Shown: positions 1-6,177 of the stretch, one piece after another
How positions within the stretch are numbered: position 1 is the first letter of the stretch
How the letters are laid out: every line of letters begins with the position of its first letter
Source of the DNA: CAZBWE01 sp964440735
GTDB taxonomy: Bacteria > Planctomycetota > Phycisphaerae > Sedimentisphaerales > Anaerobacaceae
DNA: 9,196 nucleotides
Assembly (NCBI GenBank): GCA_964440735.1
Contig: CAYTTK010000107.1
Location: 1 to 9,196 of the forward strand
Reading direction: 5' to 3'
Translations under genes and position numbers: made by a program
Notes under the pieces: model-generated
The model's database searches: none
What the model was told of the DNA's origin: nothing
The model's input: only the letters and a program-made list of their open reading frames with translations

Positions 1-835
1 TTCTTTTAGTGAAAATATTGCGGGGCTTGGCCAGGTTCCACTCCATATCAAATAAAAGAATCCCATCCAGATCCTCAGCCTTAACCCCCACCGTAGCCAG
101 GCCAAACATATCAGGAATGACCCTTATCTCATCCACCACCCCCTCACAGAGACTCACCACCTTCAGAAGTTTTTCTCGAGAAACTCCCGGCATAGCAATC
201 ATTACATCCCTTGCTTTCTTTTGCCGAACCCAGCTCTTAATCTCAGAAAGCTTTCCCAGTACCTTAACTCCGCCTATTTTTCTGTCCAGCTTAGCCTCAT
301 CATCATCCAGAAAACCAATCGGCTTATATCCCATATTCTTATTTTTCTTAACTCTTTCTAAGACCATTTCACCCGTTCTTCCCGCCCCCAGAATGAGTAT
401 ATTTCTCTGCCAGATTCCTGCTTTATCCAATATTCTTTTTGCCACCAGCCTAAAGGCCGGTAAAAGAAAAAGACTCAAAACCCAGCTAAGAATTACCACC
501 GCGCGGGAAACATTCACGGACATACGAGCAGCAAAAGTTAGGACCATAATGATAAGAAAAAAAAGACTTGTCCCCTTCCAGAGCCGCTTTATTTCCTCTC
601 CTAAGAGGAATCTTTTCGTATAAAGCCCCTCGTAAGCAAGGATCACCACACAGAGCCCCAGAAGGTAAGGATAGTTCATCAGGTAGGGCTTAAAGGGAAC
701 GATCCACACCCTGAAAGCAGGGTGAATATAGAAAAGAATCTCTCTCCTCATCAGGTAAGCTAAAAAGAGAGATGAGAACAACGAGGCAACATCAAAAACA
801 ACTAAACAAACTGAACATATCGTTTTTTTGAACAC
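1..835 (-). CDS. Undecaprenyl-phosphate sugar phosphotransferase, WbaP-like (N-terminal part, cut by window edge)
   Basis: Initiating enzyme of lipid-linked repeat-unit synthesis: this family transfers a sugar-1-phosphate from an NDP-sugar to undecaprenyl phosphate at the inner membrane. The frame is open for 278 codons from GTG at 835 to the window edge. A TAG at 850-848 lies in frame just upstream, so GTG is the only sensible start; AGGAG at 849-845 precedes it by 9 nt. Residues about 5-28, 54-70, 90-107 and 111-130 are hydrophobic, matching the four N-terminal helices of WbaP-like proteins. The motif SRAVVILSW begins near residue 110. A Rossmann-like CoA_binding_3 domain follows, with ILILGAGRTGE at about 146-156 and GFLDDD at 174-179. 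The stretch LLFDMEWNLAKPRN near 260-273 resembles the WbaP linker that precedes the catalytic domain. The catalytic domain, roughly 190 residues in relatives, lies off the window, so substrate and activity cannot be judged. Confidence 0.92.
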   Translation of the reverse strand, partial: MFKKTICSVCLVVFDVASLFSSLFLAYLMRREILFYIHPAFRVWIVPFKPYLMNYPYLLGLCVVILAYEGLYTKRFLLGEEIKRLWKGTSLFFLIIMVLTFAARMSVNVSRAVVILSWVLSLFLLPAFRLVAKRILDKAGIWQRNILILGAGRTGEMVLERVKKNKNMGYKPIGFLDDDEAKLDRKIGGVKVLGKLSEIKSWVRQKKARDVMIAMPGVSREKLLKVVSLCEGVVDEIRVIPDMFGLATVGVKAEDLDGILLFDMEWNLAKPRNIFTKR

Positions 836-955
836 TACCGGCTTCTCCTAGCAAATAGTCGAACCAATCAAACCAGCCTTGTAAAACTCCTCTGTCTTCC
901 TCACTGTCTAGTCTGCAAGAACACCAGATCGCAAATTCTATTCTTAAGTAATAAG
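836..955 (-). other. 120-nt spacer between epimerase and initiating-transferase genes
   Basis: This is the longest gap between recognised genes in the window. I see no strong hairpin with a T-run and no convincing -35/-10 pair. It holds an 18-codon open frame from GTG at 904 to TAG at 848, in phase with the downstream gene, but no Shine-Dalgarno sequence precedes it, so I do not call it. The length would allow a separate promoter or leader for the downstream gene, but nothing in it proves one. Confidence 0.4.
845..849 (-). promoter_or_regulatory. Ribosome binding site of the initiating transferase
   Basis: AGGAG lies 9 nt before the GTG at 835. With the in-frame TAG immediately upstream, it fixes GTG as the start. 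Confidence 0.7.
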
Positions 956-1999
956 TTAGTAACTTTGAGCATAAAAGTCTCTTACTGCTGAAGAAACACC
1001 TGGACCAAAATGTGCACTTTTTTCAATATTGTCCCAATTTTCTTTAAACCATTGAACTGTATTTTTAACCCCTTTTTCAAAAGCAGTTTTTGGTTCATAG
1101 CCGATTAGTTTCTTTGCCTTATCAACCAAAGCCAGAAGTCTATCTTTTGTATCCCATTTTCTTCTTCCTACAAATCGGGTACCACTATTATTACCTGTTA
1201 GTTTATTAATCAAATTGGCAAGATCAATAATTTTTGTTTCTCTACCCGAAGCTAGATTCATATCTTCTCCGATTGCTTCTTCAAAATAGCCTGCCCTTAA
1301 CAACCCATCAACTATGTCACCTACATAAGCAAAATCTCTTGTTTCTTCCCCGGTGCCTGTTATTGGTAGGGTCTGTTTCTTCATCGCCCAGTAAATGAAA
1401 TTGGGAATTACATTTCTATATTGCCCCGGAATCTCTCCTGGTCCATAAGAATTAAAAAATCTCGTTTTTACTACTGGTAAACCATAATGATGATGGAAAA
1501 AATTACCATAAAGTTCGCCCAGCATTTTTGTAATTTGATAAGGTGAACTCAGATGTAACGACATACATTCTTCCCGGAGCGGCAGTGGTGACTCACTGCC
1601 GTATATAGAGCATCCTGATGAAGCATAAATAAATCGTTTAACTTTTGTCAATTGAGAGTAGCGCAGCACCTTTAAGGTCCCTAACCCGTTTACAAGCAAA
1701 TCTCGTTCTGGATGATCTAAGGAATTCTGATTGGCAAAAAAAGCAGCAAGATGAAATACATATTTGGGTTCTTCAAAAAATACTCTTTTAAGTTTTTCTT
1801 CGTCAAGGATACTACCTTCCACAAAAAGTAGATTTGGTAATGAGGGTATATTCCATCCTTCTGAAGATGAAAGATCATCCAGAACAATTATCATCTCTGC
1901 ACCTGCTTCTCCTAATGCTCTTGTTAAATTATTTCCAATGGCCCCTGCTCCTCCTGTTACCAATATTTTTTCGCCTTTGTAGACTTCTAAATAGTTCAT
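956..1999 (-). CDS. NAD-dependent sugar-nucleotide epimerase/dehydratase (extended SDR)
   Basis: A 347-residue cytoplasmic enzyme of the GalE-like extended short-chain dehydrogenase family, which epimerises or dehydrates NDP-sugars. The N-terminal Rossmann motif VTGGAGAIG (15-23) fits TGxxGxxG. D41/D42, after the second strand, suit NAD rather than NADP. HLAA is at 83-86. The active site has the Ser pair at 127-128 and YxxxK as Y154 and K158. RFFNSYGPGE (180-189) and TGTGEETRDF (214-223) are the usual sugar-nucleotide-binding segments. Length is normal for UDP-sugar 4-epimerases. The ATG at 1999 overlaps the upstream GT26 stop as ATGA, and AGGAGAGGAGAG (2018-2007) lies inside the upstream gene, so translation is probably coupled. 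Family assignment is firm. The substrate (UDP-Glc, UDP-GlcNAc, UDP-GlcA or another) cannot be read from the sequence. Confidence 0.93.
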   Translation of the reverse strand: MNYLEVYKGEKILVTGGAGAIGNNLTRALGEAGAEMIIVLDDLSSSEGWNIPSLPNLLFVEGSILDEEKLKRVFFEEPKYVFHLAAFFANQNSLDHPERDLLVNGLGTLKVLRYSQLTKVKRFIYASSGCSIYGSESPLPLREECMSLHLSSPYQITKMLGELYGNFFHHHYGLPVVKTRFFNSYGPGEIPGQYRNVIPNFIYWAMKKQTLPITGTGEETRDFAYVGDIVDGLLRAGYFEEAIGEDMNLASGRETKIIDLANLINKLTGNNSGTRFVGRRKWDTKDRLLALVDKAKKLIGYEPKTAFEKGVKNTVQWFKENWDNIEKSAHFGPGVSSAVRDFYAQSY

Positions 2000-2766
2000 A
2001 AGTTTTCTCTCCTCTCCTGAGATTTAAAAAGCTTTTTTATAAATTCACTTAAGACAAGCCAGGTAAAAATCGAATTTGTTATAAGATACCGCTTCCATAA
2101 TCTTTTTGGCTCCTGTATCAGACGATAAAACCATTCAAGTCCTATTCTGCTTACCCACTGCGGTGCTAATTTGCACATCCCAGCAGCGATATCGAAACCA
2201 CCCCCTACCCCTAAGCATACCGGGACATTTAGTTGCTGTAGACTTTTGCTTATAAACTTTTCTTTCATCGGCGTACTCATACCAACGAGAAGGACATCCG
2301 GCTTGGTATCCCGGATGGTATTAATAATACCAATATCTTGCTCGAAGTCAAAATAACCATGATGCCAGCCAACTATTTTTAACGTGGGGTGCTTCTGACA
2401 AAGATTTTTGACTGCCTTTTCTACCACTGTCTCTCTAGCACCCAAGCAATACAGTGTGTAGCCTTTATCTGCTGCACATTCAATAAACCTGAGCATTAGT
2501 CGTACTGCACTTATTGCCTCACGAATAGGTTTGCCCAGGATCCGCATTGCCCAAAAAACACTTACACTATCCACGATCAGTAAGTGAGAGGCCTCATAAA
2601 TTTTCTTTAAGTTCTTATCTGAACTTGCCCAAACCAGTAGCGCCGCGTTGGGTGCAAAGACCATATGAGGAGTCTTTTTCTTAATAAATTGGACCAGCCT
2701 TACTACAGCCTCATCTAGAGTAAGGTTAGCAAATTGAAAACCTAAAAACTCAATCTTGTCTTGCAA
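1996..2766 (-). CDS. WecG/TagA/CpsF family glycosyltransferase (GT26), divergent active site
   Basis: A 256-residue member of the family that typically adds N-acetylmannosamine or another sugar to a polyprenyl-diphosphate-linked acceptor at the inner membrane face. Family landmarks are present in order: FAPNAALLVWASSDK (37-51), the Asp at 66, LGKPIREA (77-84), YCLGARE (106-112), VGMSTPMKEKF (161-171), GVGGGFDIAAG (186-196) and GLEWFYRLIQEPKRLWKRY (209-227). The arginine-rich C-terminal part is the membrane-association appendage of the family. Against the usual motifs, several conserved positions differ: TPN is APN, DG is DS, R-x-x-G-x-D is A84/A87/R89, PxQE is PMKE (K168), and RAP is LAP. The start is TTG at 2766, because the conserved N-terminus begins there and the next Met (35) would remove it; GAGAG lies about 8 nt upstream. 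It begins 20 nt after the fusion gene ends. No WecB/MnaA or WecC gene is visible, so the donor need not be UDP-ManNAc. Confidence 0.92.
   Translation of the reverse strand: MQDKIEFLGFQFANLTLDEAVVRLVQFIKKKTPHMVFAPNAALLVWASSDKNLKKIYEASHLLIVDSVSVFWAMRILGKPIREAISAVRLMLRFIECAADKGYTLYCLGARETVVEKAVKNLCQKHPTLKIVGWHHGYFDFEQDIGIINTIRDTKPDVLLVGMSTPMKEKFISKSLQQLNVPVCLGVGGGFDIAAGMCKLAPQWVSRIGLEWFYRLIQEPKRLWKRYLITNSIFTWLVLSEFIKKLFKSQERRENL
2007..2018 (-). promoter_or_regulatory. Strong purine-rich ribosome binding site of the epimerase gene
   Basis: AGGAGAGGAGAG lies within the last codons of the GT26 gene. Its second AGGAG is 9 nt before the ATG at 1999. With the 4-nt stop/start overlap, it supports both the epimerase start and translational coupling. 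Confidence 0.75.
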
Positions 2767-2786
2767 GATATTTCTCTCTTTGAGCG

Positions 2787-4958
2787 TTACAATACCTTAG
2801 ATAGATCAATATCGATGGCTTCTCTTTTTCTAATAGATTCAAGAATCTTGAAAGTTGCCAACGTGGTCAAAGCGACCTCTTTAAAATCTATAGGCATTTT
2901 GTTGCCAGTCTTAACTGCCTCAACAAAAGCCATTACTTCGCCCTTGTGTCCCATATCTCGTCCTATTTTCTTCATTCTCCTCTTCTTTCCTTTACGAACA
3001 AAGATTGCTTCTCTAAAATTGTCAACGGCAACCACAGATTCTTCACCAAATATCTCAAATCTCTCTCGAGGAAAAGATAAGTCTCCAACCGCTGAATAGG
3101 AAATGTTCCCCATGGAGCCGTCGTCAAGTTTGACAATGATATCGACATTATCCTCCGGGGGGATATTTTCATTATAACGGCCGGCTGTCTCTGCGTATAC
3201 GCTAACTAGATGTGAACCTGCTAGATACTGAATTAAATCAACAAAATGACAGACCTCGCCAACAATCCTACCACCGCCTTCCCGAGGATCATGAAGCCAA
3301 TGATCTGGAGGAAGAGGTCCGGCATTCACCCGATAGTTAATAACCAAAGGACCGGTTCTTTTCCTAAAGAATTCCTTTGCTCTTTGACTAAAAGGAGAAA
3401 ATCTCCTGTTAAATCCAACCATAAGTCTCCCTTGTGTCTCAGTCCAGGTCTTAATAATCTTTTTCAGTTCTTCTTCTGACAAAGCTAAAGGCTTTTCTAC
3501 AAAAACGACTTTGTTTTTTCTTAATGCCTCAATAGCTAATTTTGTATGGAGATTATGTCTGGTAGCGATCACTACGCACTCTATTTCCGGATCATCTAAG
3601 ATGTCACTATAGTTAGAGGTACAGTATTGAAAATGAAACTTCCGGGCAACATTCCGAGAACTTATGCCAGTAGCGGTAGCCACTCCCTTGAAATTAATCC
3701 CTCGGTTTTTTTTAAAATTAGGTAATAAATAACCTTGGGCAAAACTTCCCGCGCCGATAAAGCCAATATTTAGCATCCCCTTAGCTTTTCTTCCTTTTTT
3801 CTCAACAAGAATAATTTCGGATGATAACTCTTTATCCTCTTTATATTTGAAAAGAATGCCCAGGAAGTTTTCCTTATTAGCCCTGATCATCTCATAAGCT
3901 TCGGGAGCTTCATCTATACTAAAGCGATGAGTTATAATCTTATTTACATTGACTTTCCCTTCCTTTAACAGACTCAAAAATTCCTCCATGTTTCTTCTTG
4001 CCGTCCAGCGCACATAGCCGAAGGGATACCCAATTCCTTTCTCTTCAAACATTTTGTCATATCGACCAGGACCAAAGGCCCGGGAAATAACTAAACTGAT
4101 TTCCTTTTCAAAATAATCCTTGCGAGGAATATCCATCTTTACTGCCCCAACCACGACCACCCTTCCTTTTTCCCGGGATATTCTTCCTGCCAGTTCTATA
4201 GGTTCATTACTGGAGGTAGCGGCGGTGATGATCACCGCGTCAACCCCATATCCTTGCGAAAATCCTTCAACCAGTTTTTCTATATCATCTACCTTACTTA
4301 CTGCACCAATATCCGCACCCAATTCCCTGGATAGCTTTACCCTCTCTTGATCCAGATCAACTGTCAAAACTCCACAGCCATTAGCCTTCAAAATCTGTAC
4401 AGTTAACTGCCCTAATAGTCCAAGCCCGATCACCGCTACCCTTTCTCCTAAAGTTGGATGGACTTGCCGAACTCCCTGCAGAGCAATCGCCCCAACACCG
4501 GTAAAAGCAGCTCCTTCCAGGGTCACTTCTCCGGGGACTTTAACACACATATTCTGAGGAACGAAGATAACCTCTGAATGACAAGCATAACCTTCCCCAA
4601 CACAGGCTACCCTATCACCACTCTCAAACTCCTCCGCGCCTTCTCCCACGGAGAGTACTACCCCGGACGAACTATAGCCTAAAGAGATGGGAGTATCGAG
4701 TTTATTCACCGCTTTCTTAAAAGTGCTGATTAAGCCTTCTTGCTTAATATTATTAAGAACCAATTTGACTTGATCTGGCCTTGCTTTTGCTTTACCCAAA
4801 ATACTCTTCTGGGCTAAACTCACCTTTGTCTTTTCTGTGCCCACGCTGATTAAAGAATAGGCATTTATAACCAACACCCCTCCTGGCTTTAAAGCAGGAA
4901 TCGGAACTTCCTCTACTTTGAGCTGCCCGGTTTTATAGTTTTGCATAACCTGTTTCAT
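2787..4958 (-). CDS. Bi-domain oxidoreductase: MDR dehydrogenase-like plus Gfo/Idh/MocA
   Basis: A 723-residue cytoplasmic fusion, probably acting on NDP-sugars. Residues about 1-370 form a medium-chain dehydrogenase/reductase unit with the cofactor loop VIGLGLLG (176-183) and acidic D201/D203, suggesting NAD. The usual zinc-alcohol-dehydrogenase ligands look absent: the Cys before GTE is replaced within SLISVGTE (35-42), and GHE is GYS (94-96). After a charged linker (371-394), residues 395-723 form a Gfo/Idh/MocA unit with IGFIGAGSFA (398-407), the signature VEKPLA (487-492), GFNRRFSP (515-522) and a GGG...H571-x-x-D574 substrate region. Both halves are full length, and this fusion is known in other polysaccharide loci. 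The start is ATG at 4958, with GGGGAG 11 nt upstream; Met5 is a weaker alternative. I infer that the two halves perform successive redox steps on one sugar, but the reaction is not known to me. Confidence 0.93.
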   Translation of the reverse strand: MKQVMQNYKTGQLKVEEVPIPALKPGGVLVINAYSLISVGTEKTKVSLAQKSILGKAKARPDQVKLVLNNIKQEGLISTFKKAVNKLDTPISLGYSSSGVVLSVGEGAEEFESGDRVACVGEGYACHSEVIFVPQNMCVKVPGEVTLEGAAFTGVGAIALQGVRQVHPTLGERVAVIGLGLLGQLTVQILKANGCGVLTVDLDQERVKLSRELGADIGAVSKVDDIEKLVEGFSQGYGVDAVIITAATSSNEPIELAGRISREKGRVVVVGAVKMDIPRKDYFEKEISLVISRAFGPGRYDKMFEEKGIGYPFGYVRWTARRNMEEFLSLLKEGKVNVNKIITHRFSIDEAPEAYEMIRANKENFLGILFKYKEDKELSSEIILVEKKGRKAKGMLNIGFIGAGSFAQGYLLPNFKKNRGINFKGVATATGISSRNVARKFHFQYCTSNYSDILDDPEIECVVIATRHNLHTKLAIEALRKNKVVFVEKPLALSEEELKKIIKTWTETQGRLMVGFNRRFSPFSQRAKEFFRKRTGPLVINYRVNAGPLPPDHWLHDPREGGGRIVGEVCHFVDLIQYLAGSHLVSVYAETAGRYNENIPPEDNVDIIVKLDDGSMGNISYSAVGDLSFPRERFEIFGEESVVAVDNFREAIFVRKGKKRRMKKIGRDMGHKGEVMAFVEAVKTGNKMPIDFKEVALTTLATFKILESIRKREAIDIDLSKVL

Positions 4959-4962
4959 CGTC

Positions 4963-5049
4963 TCAATTTCTCCCCATGCAAAAACTCCTTAAAAATTCTT
5001 CTTGGCTCTGTGCCTCTGCGATTTGCACGAAAAATGTCGGTAAAGTCAT
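4963..5049 (-). CDS. Possible 28-aa small ORF bridging the GT4 and fusion genes
   Basis: ATG at 5049 lies 3 nt after the GT4 stop, and the TGA at 4965-4963 lies 4 nt before the ATG of the fusion gene, so the frame fills the 94-nt gap almost completely. AAGGTG at 5063-5058 precedes the ATG by 8 nt, a good Shine-Dalgarno spacing. The peptide starts MTLPTFFVQIAEAQS and ends CMGRN; it has no signal peptide, no membrane segment and no family I recognise. The core of the same DNA (CGCAGAGGCACAGAG on this strand) resembles a purine-rich intergenic repeat type that I recall from many environmental bacterial genomes, so the open frame may be accidental. An AAGGAG at 4990-4985 also sits 7 nt before its last Met codon, defining a four-codon minicistron. 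Real protein, coupling leader and inserted repeat all remain possible. Confidence 0.3.
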   Translation of the reverse strand: MTLPTFFVQIAEAQSQEEFLRSFCMGRN

Positions 5050-5052
5050 CTT

Positions 5053-6177
5053 TTATACACCTTCTCTTTTTAGAGCATGGTCAAACACCCTGATCATATT
5101 CTCAATATTTCTCTCCTGAGTATAATATTGCTCGTACCTTTTTCTTCCAGCCATTCCCATTTTCACCCTGAGCTCCGGGCTCTCAATAAGTTCTATAATA
5201 GCCTGGGCAACAGCTTGAGGATTCTTTTTCTCTACCAAAATCCCCGTTTTTCCATCAATAACAGTCTCCGGGATTGCACCCGCATTCTTGGTTGAGACAA
5301 CCGGGCATCCTGCCGCCATTGCCTCTATAATCACCATAGGATGTCCCTCATACCAACAAGATGGAAAAACAAATATGTCTGTATCCACTAGAAACTCCTT
5401 TTTATTATCTCTTAAGATTGTGCCCATAAATTCAATTTTATTCTCAAGATGATTTTCCCGAATGAATCTAAAAGCAGATTTTTTCGTCGCCGGCTCCTGT
5501 CCCAGCCAAGGACCTGCAAATTTGAAGTAAGCCTCGGCATGTTTATTGGTCACAGTTTTTGCAGCCTTTATTGTATCAAGGATTCCTTTGCTTTTCGAAA
5601 GATTGCTAAGGTAGGAGATAATCACAGTATCTCTATTCCTTTTGAATTTATTGCCTAGCTTAGGATTAAATGGTGTGCCATTGGGCACAACCTGGATATC
5701 CTTTATCCAATCGTCGAAAATATACCTCAGACGGTTCCCAACAACTATAGCCGTATCCACTTTGCCCATAGTAAAATCTATGAACTGTTTCATAAACCAG
5801 TTAGTATGATTATAATATTCTTTGAAGTAACTGCCATGTAGATGAATTACGATTTTCGCTTTACTAAAGAATCTGGCGACAACAATAAACATTCCATCCC
5901 TCAGGTAAGCAATATTTTGGGCGATCGGAAGGTAGACCAGGTCGGGTTTTTTTCTCAAACATAACTTGGCTAAATCCCAAAGATTTCTCAGCCCTAAGTA
6001 GACATTTCGCCAATCGACTCTACCCAAGTTTTCCAAGCTCCTTTTGTCCGAAATATCCAAGTGATGTAGTCTATAAACTTTCGATATTCTTGAATTTAGT
6101 AGTCCTTCATTAAAAATGGTCACCCCATGATAAGGAGGTGGAACCGCACCGATACAAGCCAAACTATAATTTTTCAT
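5053..6177 (-). CDS. GT4-family glycosyltransferase
   Basis: A 374-residue retaining glycosyltransferase of the GT-B fold, expected at the cytoplasmic membrane face, that adds one sugar of the repeat unit from an NDP-sugar. The N-terminal half carries GAVPPPYHGVT (10-20), the glycine-containing acceptor loop, and HLHGSYF (112-118). The C-terminal half has YLSNLSKSKGI (189-199), the phosphate-binding segment with the Lys-Gly pair at 197-198. FPSCWYEGHPM (271-281) and IIEAMAAGCPVV (283-294) follow and give the E-x7-E pair E277/E285 typical of GT4. The donor-binding tail NAGAIPETVIDGKTG (298-312) is intact. Length is normal. The ATG at 6177 overlaps the upstream gene's stop as ATGA, with only a weak GGGA-like ribosome site, so translation is probably coupled. 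Donor and linkage cannot be read from the sequence. Confidence 0.94.
   Translation of the reverse strand: MKNYSLACIGAVPPPYHGVTIFNEGLLNSRISKVYRLHHLDISDKRSLENLGRVDWRNVYLGLRNLWDLAKLCLRKKPDLVYLPIAQNIAYLRDGMFIVVARFFSKAKIVIHLHGSYFKEYYNHTNWFMKQFIDFTMGKVDTAIVVGNRLRYIFDDWIKDIQVVPNGTPFNPKLGNKFKRNRDTVIISYLSNLSKSKGILDTIKAAKTVTNKHAEAYFKFAGPWLGQEPATKKSAFRFIRENHLENKIEFMGTILRDNKKEFLVDTDIFVFPSCWYEGHPMVIIEAMAAGCPVVSTKNAGAIPETVIDGKTGILVEKKNPQAVAQAIIELIESPELRVKMGMAGRKRYEQYYTQERNIENMIRVFDHALKREGV

Noticed and set aside
9..623. A 204-codon plus-strand open frame.
   Set aside because: It lies wholly antisense to the initiating transferase, whose minus-strand reading shows clear membrane segments and a Rossmann motif. 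The plus-strand protein is Ser/Pro/Arg-rich with no recognisable domain.
832..842. GCCGGTAGTGT on the minus strand, one mismatch from the RfaH ops consensus GGCGGTAGYNT, at the start of the initiating transferase.
   Set aside because: About one such near-match is expected by chance in a window of this size on both strands. It overlaps the start codon instead of lying in an operon leader, and no surrounding JUMPstart sequence is seen.
861..885. GGTTCGAC in the spacer on the minus strand, like a tRNA T-loop.
   Set aside because: The flanking bases do not pair as a T-stem and no acceptor or anticodon arm can be formed.
848..904. An 18-codon frame GTG...TAG in phase with the initiating transferase, which could suggest a recoded stop and a longer N-terminus.
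   Set aside because: There is no ribosome site before the GTG, while a good AGGAG serves the GTG at 835. The first helix begins normally a few residues after 835, so no extension is needed.
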